A DNA stretch of 5,086 nt from JADKCL01 sp046050405 (GTDB taxonomy: Bacteria; Bacteroidota; Bacteroidia; J057; JADKCL01), in assembly GCA_046050405.1 (NCBI GenBank), contig JBJOPY010000306.1, forward strand, positions 1-5,086. The letters run 5' to 3'. Each line of letters starts with the position of its first letter. The first letter of the stretch is position 1. Positions 1 to 5,086 of this stretch are shown here, piece after piece. Below the pieces are notes generated by a model. It did no database searches and was not told the origin of the DNA. It saw only the letters and a list, made by a program, of their open reading frames with translations. Both the position numbers and the translations under genes were made by a program.

Positions 1-582
1 GGAATCGACCTGCATACGGGAGGCGCACGCCGTACCAACTATCCGCAGGTGAGATGCGACTTCGAGCGGCAGGAATGTTTCCGCCTGGCACATGCATTTG
101 GCGCACCATTCCTGTTGAATTCGAAGGAAATCCTGGGATCCTTCCGGCGGGCAGCCAGCACTGCCGGCAAGACCATCATCGTGTTCGAGGGCGGGGAATC
201 GCAGCGATTCGATGAGCGGGCCATCAATGAGGCGATGGATGGGATCCTCAGGGTGATGTCCCACCTCGGGATGGTGGCCCCCAGGGTTCCACACCGGGAG
301 TCACTCGTATTGCGGAGGAGCACCTGGATCAGGGCCAAGACCTCCGGGATGTTCATCCCCTTCGTACAGTCGGGGGATGGCGTGATCGAGGGCCAGGTGA
401 TGGCACATGTCGGCGATCCCTTCGGGGAGATGGTGCTGGAGGTGGTCGCCCCGTTCAATGGATTCTTGATCGGGATCAACAATCAGCCCGTCATCAACGA
501 GGGAGATGCCTTGATCCATATCGGCACGGAAAACCCGATGATGGAGTCGTTCCTCGAGGACGATGGGACAGGGGAGGAGTAG
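1..582 (+). CDS. Succinylglutamate desuccinylase/aspartoacylase-family zinc deacylase, C-terminal part (5' truncated by window)
   Basis: The reading frame is open from the first base, so the start lies upstream; 193 codons and a TAG stop are visible. Near the left edge is DLHTG (window residues 3-7), whose His is a typical zinc ligand of the AstE/AspA family, followed by an RRTNYPQVR segment (11-19) of the kind that binds the substrate carboxylate. FEGGES (62-67) carries the likely catalytic Glu63. Residues ~108-176 form the usual C-terminal beta-rich domain (WIRA, SGMF, G..V..G, DPFG, VAPFNGFL, P.INEGDALIHIG). These enzymes hydrolyse N-acyl amino acids or related amides in the cytoplasm; the substrate cannot be told from this fragment. 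In many bacteria such genes sit beside RimK-type ATP-grasp ligases, but the upstream neighbour is not visible. It converges on the nuclease gene with a 75-base gap. The family call is strong, the exact activity is unknown. Confidence 0.9.
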   Translation, partial: GIDLHTGGARRTNYPQVRCDFERQECFRLAHAFGAPFLLNSKEILGSFRRAASTAGKTIIVFEGGESQRFDERAINEAMDGILRVMSHLGMVAPRVPHRESLVLRRSTWIRAKTSGMFIPFVQSGDGVIEGQVMAHVGDPFGEMVLEVVAPFNGFLIGINNQPVINEGDALIHIGTENPMMESFLEDDGTGEE

Positions 583-593
583 GGGTTCCCTGC

Positions 594-619
594 ATCCCCC
601 CCTTGGATGGGAGGGGGAT
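594..619. terminator. GC-rich hairpin between convergent genes, probable bidirectional terminator
   Basis: ATCCCCC (594-600) is exactly complementary to GGGGGAT (613-619). Two further C-G pairs (601-602 with 610-611) can form if A612 is bulged, closing a loop of about 7 bases. It starts 11 bases after the deacylase stop and lies 38 bases past the stop of the opposing nuclease gene, which is where a shared terminator is expected. No T-run follows on either strand, so it is not a canonical intrinsic terminator. The role is inferred from position and stem strength. Confidence 0.45.
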
Positions 620-657
620 CATGGCCGGTTCCTCCCAGGCCTTCCCGCATGCGCCTC

Positions 658-3480
658 TCATCCGCGATTGCAGATCACCTTGTAGGGGCAAAACAGGCAC
701 CTCCCCACATCATTGGTTTGGACGAAGGGCAGACCGGGATCCAGGATGTCATCGAGGATGTTGGTCAGCAGCCCCTGGAATTCTGAGAAACTCATGAGAT
801 CGAAGTCCGGGGCCTTCTGTGGCCCGTATTCGAGGGTCTTGATGCCGTCGCTCAGGTTCCGCATGGCAAAGATGCCCGGGTAAACCGGACGCTCGGGAGA
901 ATGGTTTGCATAGTAGAGGTAGGCGTATGAACCCAGCTGAAACACCTCTTTCTTGGGTGCACCGTCCTTGAGTTCCAGGAAATTCCTGACCGCCAGGCTG
1001 TCCACGCGGCCGGTTTTGTAGTCGATGATGCGCGTCTTGCCTCCCACGCAGTCGATACGGTCCACGACTCCCGCGATTTTCAATCCCCCGGGATGCCCCG
1101 TGGTCGGTACGAGCGCCTCCAGCCGCTGCTCCAGCCCGATCAGTTCGATCGGTGCATCCAGCCTGTCGAGCTCCAGCATCTGGCGCACCAGATCCTTGAC
1201 CACCCCGAGCAGCAGCCGATTGTGCCCTGTGCGGTGGTCCTGGCCATGGGTTTTTTCCGCGAACACCATCTCGGAGGTCGCGTCGATGCCCTCCATCAAT
1301 CTCCGGATGTCCTCCGGCTGCAAGGTCTGCCCCACGTGGGGCAGGTAGAGCCTCTCCATGATCTTGTGCACGACCGATCCGAAGGTATTGTCCTCCATGG
1401 TCTCCTCGGGGAGTGTCTGTTCGCGGAGGCCGAGGACCTGGCGGAAGTAAAACTGGAGGCTGCACTGCAGGTAAGAATTCAGGCTGCTGGGCGAGAATCC
1501 GTTCTCCTGCCCCAGCCCCACCAATTTCCGGAGGACGGACGCGTCCTTCCAGACGATGACCGGCCTTGCCGCCTCGGGTCCGGAAGGGAAGGTGAACGTT
1601 TCATGCCGCAGGCGGAGGCCGGGATTCCGGGCCATCAGTTCCACCTCGATCTGTGCGATGAATCGGCTTCTTTCCCCGCCACCCAGCCCATCCGAGACGG
1701 CATCGTAGAGGATGCGCACCTGGCTGGCGCGCTGCAGGAGCCGGTAGAAATGATAGGCATAGACGGCGTCCTTGTCCTCGTAGGTCGGCATTCCGAAGGC
1801 TTTCCGGATTCCATAGGGGACCATGGAGTTCTGGCTCTGCCGGGGGGGAAGGATGCCTTCGTTCGCGGAGAGGATGATCAGCCTCTCGAAGTCCAGCACC
1901 CGCGTCTCCAGCATTCCCATGACCTGGATGCCTTTCAGGGGCTCGCCCGCAAAGGGCAGGCTGGCACCGGCGATCACTTCCCGGTAGATTCTCCTGAAGG
2001 TGTCCAGCTCCTCCTCGTCCAGGTACTTCGCCAGCTTGGCTTTCAGCTTCTGGGTGAGGCTGTGGAACTGGAAGAGGATTTCGGACTCGACAGTGGGCAG
2101 GGGGTTCTCCGTCTTCTGCCGGGCTTCGAATGCGCCCTTGAGCTTGAGAAACAGGTCCTGAAGGTGCTGGGTCGCATCGGAGACGCTTCCCCAGGGGGAA
2201 AACAGGAATCGCAGGATGTGGCCGGCACCGAACCGCAGGAAATACCCGGGAGCCAGATAGATCATGTTCTCCTGCGTGATCTGGCGCATCGTCTCGCGGC
2301 TCTCCTCGGTCGCGAGCTGATGGATGTAGGGGTGCCGCAGGATGGCGACGATGTCCCTGAAGTAATAGACGGACTCGCCCTTGCCGCTTGGGCGCAGCCG
2401 TTCCGCGTTCTCGTGCAGCGTCAGCACCGCGTCCACGAGGCCATACAGGGGGGTGTTGCGCAGGGGATAGCCCATCGTTACGTTCACATCCTGCAACGTG
2501 GCGGGAAGGCTGTGGAGGACGGGGAAGAGCAGGTTCTCGTCGGGCAAGACCAGGGCGATGGATTCATTGGCCACGCCCCCGGCCATCTCCGCCAGCAGCA
2601 GCCCCGCAGCCTTGGCCTGCCCCACCCGTTTCGGGACGGCGGTGACCACCATTTCCTTCTGGCCTGTCTCCAGCGCCTGCCCGATCCACTCCCAGCCTCC
2701 CCTGAGCGACGGGTCGTCGGCTTCCCAGCGTTTCCGCAGGGACCGGAAGAACTTCCCTGCCTCCTGCTGCTTGCGCTCGGTGTACCATTCGTCCAGGTCC
2801 CAGTAGCACTCGGCGAGGCCCCACTTCCGAAGGGACGAGATCAGCTGCTCCTCGGCCGGGGAAAGGGCATTGAAGCCGGCGAAGACCACCTTCTTCCACG
2901 GCAGGAGGGGCTTCTCCTCCGACCAGGCCTGGGCGAGACGGCGCAGGGCTTGCCCTCCGCTCGCCATTCCCTGCGCGGACAGTTTCGCGTTCAGGGCGGT
3001 GTAGAAGGTGCCCAGGGAATCCCAGAACTGCATGAACTTCTGCTGGTGCGGGGTCGGCTGGCCGTCCTCGTTCAGCCAGGCATCGATCGTGGTGTCGATG
3101 CGCCGCAGCGCTGCAAGGTTCTGGAAGAGCCTGCCGGGATCCACCAGGTATTCATCCACCTCCCCGAAGTCGCTCACCATCAGTTGTCCCCAGGAATAGT
3201 ACTGGTCGAACGTCTCCGAGGGGAAGGCTGCACGGTAGATCGGCCAGAGCTCAAACGTCAGTGAGATCGGATCGAGGATGTTGACATTCAGCAGCTTCGG
3301 GACGAAGTCCTCGATCGAGAACATGGCAGGGGCCCAGGTCGCCTTCGGGCTCAGCCTTCCAATGCTGGCCTCCATGAAGACGCAGGCACGCCGGGAGGGA
3401 AACACGAGGCAGATTTCCCCGAGGCGGTCGCCATATCCCTCCATGAGCCGGAGGCTGAGCTGTTCGATGAAGCTAGACAT
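658..3480 (-). CDS. AddB-like PD-(D/E)XK nuclease with iron-sulfur cysteines (double-strand break repair)
   Basis: The product has 940 residues from ATG at 3480 (MSSFIEQL) to TGA at 658-660. It resembles the AddB/RexB side of helicase-nucleases that resect DNA double-strand ends. The N-terminus carries LVFPSRRACVF (~25-35), where UvrD-like proteins have helicase motifs, but no GxxGxGKT Walker A is visible, so ATP-driven unwinding is unlikely. An AddB-like block, GMLETRVLDF to LSANEGILPP, lies at ~522-546. The C-terminal RecB-type nuclease shows SSLNSYLQC (~665-673), FGSVVHKIME with His705, GVVDRID with Asp807, IIDYKTG with Asp820 and Lys822, and QLGSY (848-852). Cys673 with Cys928, Cys931 and Cys937 (C-x2-C-x5-C) matches the AddB/Cas4 4Fe-4S pattern. 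A longer frame reaches GTG at 3528, but homology starts at MSSF and that GTG lies in a palindrome. The helicase partner (AddA/RecB-like) is not in the window. The family is secure; calling it addB itself is not. Confidence 0.9.
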   Translation of the reverse strand: MSSFIEQLSLRLMEGYGDRLGEICLVFPSRRACVFMEASIGRLSPKATWAPAMFSIEDFVPKLLNVNILDPISLTFELWPIYRAAFPSETFDQYYSWGQLMVSDFGEVDEYLVDPGRLFQNLAALRRIDTTIDAWLNEDGQPTPHQQKFMQFWDSLGTFYTALNAKLSAQGMASGGQALRRLAQAWSEEKPLLPWKKVVFAGFNALSPAEEQLISSLRKWGLAECYWDLDEWYTERKQQEAGKFFRSLRKRWEADDPSLRGGWEWIGQALETGQKEMVVTAVPKRVGQAKAAGLLLAEMAGGVANESIALVLPDENLLFPVLHSLPATLQDVNVTMGYPLRNTPLYGLVDAVLTLHENAERLRPSGKGESVYYFRDIVAILRHPYIHQLATEESRETMRQITQENMIYLAPGYFLRFGAGHILRFLFSPWGSVSDATQHLQDLFLKLKGAFEARQKTENPLPTVESEILFQFHSLTQKLKAKLAKYLDEEELDTFRRIYREVIAGASLPFAGEPLKGIQVMGMLETRVLDFERLIILSANEGILPPRQSQNSMVPYGIRKAFGMPTYEDKDAVYAYHFYRLLQRASQVRILYDAVSDGLGGGERSRFIAQIEVELMARNPGLRLRHETFTFPSGPEAARPVIVWKDASVLRKLVGLGQENGFSPSSLNSYLQCSLQFYFRQVLGLREQTLPEETMEDNTFGSVVHKIMERLYLPHVGQTLQPEDIRRLMEGIDATSEMVFAEKTHGQDHRTGHNRLLLGVVKDLVRQMLELDRLDAPIELIGLEQRLEALVPTTGHPGGLKIAGVVDRIDCVGGKTRIIDYKTGRVDSLAVRNFLELKDGAPKKEVFQLGSYAYLYYANHSPERPVYPGIFAMRNLSDGIKTLEYGPQKAPDFDLMSFSEFQGLLTNILDDILDPGLPFVQTNDVGRCLFCPYKVICNRG

Positions 3481-3484
3481 GGGG

Positions 3485-3492
3485 CGAAGATA
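3485..3492 (-). promoter_or_regulatory. Bacteroidota-type -7 element (TATCTTCG) before the nuclease gene
   Basis: Read on the minus strand, TATCTTCG is followed by CCCC and then the ATG at 3480. It differs from the Bacteroidota -7 consensus TAnnTTTG at one position. The expected -33 position, 20 bases upstream (3513-3516), reads ACTG, only a weak match to TTTG. If used, transcription would begin at or almost at the start codon, giving a leaderless or very short-leader mRNA. This fits the absence of a Shine-Dalgarno sequence. Confidence 0.35.
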
Positions 3493-3514
3493 CCCAAGAA
3501 GTTGGGAGTTGACA

Positions 3515-3528
3515 GTGCAGGGCTGCAC
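3515..3528. promoter_or_regulatory. Perfect 14-bp palindrome in the divergent promoter region, candidate operator
   Basis: GTGCAG (3515-3520) and CTGCAC (3523-3528) are perfect inverted copies separated by GG. The site is 35 bases upstream of the nuclease start and about 95 bases upstream of the proline dehydrogenase start. It covers the region where a -33 element for the nuclease promoter would fall and abuts TTGACA at 3509-3514 on the plus strand. A short two-fold symmetric site here suits a dimeric regulator. The spacing is too tight for a good RNA hairpin. No regulator gene is in the window, so the bound protein is unknown. Confidence 0.35.
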
Positions 3529-3592
3529 CTGCGCCCCTAAAATTCGTTTTCCATGGCTGCCATCTCCCGTCCCGGCGCTCCCATCTTTTCCT

Positions 3593-3600
3593 TAATTTCG
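3593..3600 (+). promoter_or_regulatory. Possible Bacteroidota-type -7 element (TAATTTCG) before proline dehydrogenase
   Basis: TAATTTCG fits TAnnTTTG with the same single T-to-C change as the element in front of the divergent nuclease gene. It lies 22 bases before the ATG at 3623, a plausible leader length. No TTTG is visible at the expected distance upstream (around 3569-3572), so the assignment rests on this element alone. The local sequence is AT-rich compared with the rest of the gap. Confidence 0.3.
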
Positions 3601-3620
3601 GAACCGACTAATTCGAAATT
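3594..3620 (+). repeat. Inverted repeat AATTTCG / CGAAATT just upstream of the proline dehydrogenase start
   Basis: AATTTCG (3594-3600) is perfectly complementary to CGAAATT (3614-3620), with 13 bases between. A T-G wobble (3593/3621) and a T-A pair (3592/3622) could extend it to nine pairs. The right arm ends two bases before the ATG. In RNA it could partly hide the initiation region; as DNA it could be a protein site. It overlaps the proposed -7 element, so both uses at once are possible only if transcription starts further upstream. The function is unknown. Confidence 0.35.
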
Positions 3621-3622
3621 GA

Positions 3623-4813
3623 ATGGAACCGAATCCCAAGGGGCAGAAATTGGATTTCAGCAACACCCAATTCGCATTTGACTACATGAGCGATGCTGAA
3701 CTGAAGAGAGCTTATCTGCTCTTCAAGAAGCTGGATTCGCCCTTTTATTCCAGGATCGGCCCCTCCCTGGTCACCCTCGCGCTGAAACTCAGGTTGCCCA
3801 TCGAGGGCTTCATCCGCCGTACGATCTTTGACGTCTTCTGCGGTGGCACCTCGCTGGATGATACGGCCGCCAAGTCCCGCGAACTCTTCCGGCACCGGGT
3901 GCTGACGATTCTGGATTATTCGGTGGAGGGCCGGAACACGGAGGAGAGCTTCGATGCGACCTGTGCGGAAATCATCCGGACGGTCCGCCACGGGGCCAGG
4001 GAGGAGGCCGTGGCATTCTCAGCGATGAAGGTCACGGGGATCGCCGATGCTGCCCTGCTGGAGAAGTGCGATGCCGGCCTGGCATTGGAACCCCGGGAAA
4101 AGGAGGCCTTGGCGAGGGGCAAGGCGAGGTTGCAGGCAATCTGCGCCATCGCCCACGAACTCGGGCAGCCTGTGTTCGTGGATGCGGAGGAGAGCTGGAT
4201 CCAGGACACGATCGACCAATGGGCCGAGGAAATGATGCAAACCTACAACCGGGAGCGGGCGATCGTGTTCCATACGGTGCAGATGTATCGGCATGATCGG
4301 CTGGCGTACCTCTCGAACCTGGTCGGGAATGCCAGGGACCGGGGGTACCTGGTCGGAATGAAGGTGGTGCGGGGGGCTTATATAGAGAAGGAAAGTGACC
4401 GTGCGGCCATGCGGGGGGGGAAGTCCCCGATGCAACCGGACAAGGTTGCCACGGACCGCGCCTACAATGCCGCGCTCAGGCTCTGCATCGACCATCTGGA
4501 CCGGGTCGCCCTCTGTGCAGGCACCCACAATGAGGAAAGTGCAGCCCTGCTGGCCCTGCTGGTGGATGAGAAGGGCATCCCGAGGGATCATCCGCACCTC
4601 CTCTTCGCCCAGCTCCTCGGCATGAGCGACCATATCAGCTTCAACCTCACCCACCACGGCTACCGCTCGGCCAAATACCTTCCCTATGGCCCCGTGAAGG
4701 CGGTGCTTCCCTACCTCTTCCGCCGGGCTGCCGAGAATAGCTCCATCGCCGGCCAGAGCTCGCGCGAGCTGGGATTGCTGCGAGGGGAGATGGCCCGGAG
4801 GAGATTGCTGTAG
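3623..4813 (+). CDS. Proline dehydrogenase, monofunctional, mitochondrial-like
   Basis: This 396-residue FAD enzyme oxidises L-proline to pyrroline-5-carboxylate and passes electrons to membrane quinone. The family motifs are all in one frame: AFSAMK (Lys136), VFVDAEES (Asp187, matching E. coli PutA Asp370), FHTVQMYRHD (216-225), MKVVRGAY (246-253), CAGTHNEES (298-306), FAQLLGMSD (328-336) and KYLPYGPV (351-358). Tyr352, Arg367, Arg368 and Glu371 keep the spacing of PutA Tyr540, Arg555, Arg556 and Glu559, which bind the substrate. QLLGM, YLPYGPV and RRAAENSS resemble eukaryotic mitochondrial PRODH more than PutA. There is no P5C dehydrogenase domain and no such gene nearby. No transmembrane segment is seen, so membrane contact would be peripheral. 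ATG 3623 is chosen over Met22 because the family-typical AFDYMSDAELKRAY segment begins before Met22; no Shine-Dalgarno is visible. The gene is divergent from the nuclease, with a 142-base gap. The function call is very secure. Confidence 0.96.
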   Translation: MEPNPKGQKLDFSNTQFAFDYMSDAELKRAYLLFKKLDSPFYSRIGPSLVTLALKLRLPIEGFIRRTIFDVFCGGTSLDDTAAKSRELFRHRVLTILDYSVEGRNTEESFDATCAEIIRTVRHGAREEAVAFSAMKVTGIADAALLEKCDAGLALEPREKEALARGKARLQAICAIAHELGQPVFVDAEESWIQDTIDQWAEEMMQTYNRERAIVFHTVQMYRHDRLAYLSNLVGNARDRGYLVGMKVVRGAYIEKESDRAAMRGGKSPMQPDKVATDRAYNAALRLCIDHLDRVALCAGTHNEESAALLALLVDEKGIPRDHPHLLFAQLLGMSDHISFNLTHHGYRSAKYLPYGPVKAVLPYLFRRAAENSSIAGQSSRELGLLRGEMARRRLL

Positions 4814-5086
4814 GCCCGCACGGTAACAGAGAGCGTTTGGATGAAGTCCCTATGTCCGCTTCCTCTGCCTTTTTGGTTTTCAGCGGATCAAGGGCCGGCT
4901 TTCACGGATGGCGGTGGGATGGGGTAGAATGGTGATGCTATGAGTGTATGGAGGTTGGCAACTTGAAACCACCCCAAAAATCCCCAATCTTCTAGTGCAA
5001 AGTGGCTTAAATTTAACCTAAGATAATTGAAACGCCTTGGAAAGAGTCTTTTTTTTTGACAATAACTCAACTACTGAGGTTGACCA
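4814..5086. other. Non-coding right end with an AT-rich tail; no gene supported
   Basis: After the proline dehydrogenase stop I find no reading frame with recognisable protein features. TCCGCT (4855-4860) and AGCGGA (4882-4887) are a perfect 6-bp inverted repeat around a T-rich 21-base loop; this is too open to call a terminator. From about 4961 to the window end GC falls to about 37% by hand count, against roughly 60% in the genes. The tail holds TTAAATTTAA, a run of nine T (5049-5057) and a small inverted repeat TCAAC/GTTGA (5067-5071/5079-5083). A promoter region for a following gene, or the edge of an acquired element, are both possible. Confidence 0.5.

Noticed and set aside
749..1465. 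Minus-strand frame of 238 codons overlapping the nuclease C-terminus
   Set aside because: The translation is Gly/Arg/Ala/Pro-rich and lies in a shifted frame of the real nuclease domain, whose motifs run uninterrupted.
1093..3264. Open frame of 723 codons on the plus strand, opposite the nuclease gene
   Set aside because: It is exactly antisense to a protein with clear conserved motifs, and its translation is rich in Leu, Gly, Gln and Pro with no recognisable domain. Long antisense frames are common opposite GC-rich genes.
3481..3528. N-terminal extension of the nuclease to a GTG at 3528
   Set aside because: The extra 16 residues do not look like the family, the GTG falls inside the palindrome, and ATG 3480 sits where related proteins begin.
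3509..3543. Sigma-70-like promoter, TTGACA with TAAAAT, on the plus strand
   Set aside because: The spacing is 23 bases, too long for a 17-base sigma-70 spacer and not matching the Bacteroidota arrangement either.
4019..4657. Minus-strand frame of 212 codons inside proline dehydrogenase
   Set aside because: It lies opposite the most conserved part of the dehydrogenase and shows no family features.
5041..5057. Nine-T run as an intrinsic terminator
   Set aside because: No stable GC stem precedes it; only AAAGA/TCTTT with a one-base loop is present, which cannot fold.
4888..5070. Minus-strand 60-codon frame in the AT-rich tail as a gene or transposase remnant
   Set aside because: It begins with a TTG, runs into unrelated GC-rich sequence, and I recognise no domain or transposase motif. 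It could only be revived by a database match.

Overview
The window looks like an ordinary chromosomal segment of a GC-rich member of the Bacteroidota. Three things suggest this. The stand-alone ~390-residue proline dehydrogenase and the AddB-like PD-(D/E)XK nuclease are both of the type common in that phylum. Start codons lack good Shine-Dalgarno sequences. Both start codons in the divergent gap are preceded by TAnnTTCG, close to the Bacteroidota -7 consensus TAnnTTTG. The coding regions appear to be around 60% GC by eye. The phylum is an inference and no genus can be named.

Layout: (1) Positions 1-582, plus strand, hold the C-terminal part of a zinc-dependent succinylglutamate desuccinylase/aspartoacylase-family protein whose start lies upstream of the window. 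(2) Positions 583-657 are a short convergent gap with a strong GC hairpin, probably a terminator. (3) Positions 658-3480, minus strand, hold a 940-residue AddB-like protein with a C-terminal RecB-type nuclease domain and a four-cysteine iron-sulfur signature but no visible Walker A. (4) Positions 3481-3622 are a divergent intergenic region with two promoter-like elements, a perfect 14-bp palindrome and a second inverted repeat next to the plus-strand start codon. (5) Positions 3623-4813, plus strand, hold a complete monofunctional proline dehydrogenase resembling the mitochondrial enzymes. (6) Positions 4814-5086 hold no supportable gene; the last ~125 bases fall to about 37% GC by hand count.

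The genes do not form one pathway. The nuclease should act in double-strand break repair with a helicase partner encoded elsewhere. Proline dehydrogenase feeds electrons from proline to the quinone pool and needs a separate P5C dehydrogenase, also not in the window. The deacylase is probably the end of an upstream operon. I see no phage, CRISPR, tRNA or rRNA and no clear mobile element. I found no convincing new biological system. The items most worth a second look are the palindrome between the divergent genes and the compositional break at the right edge.
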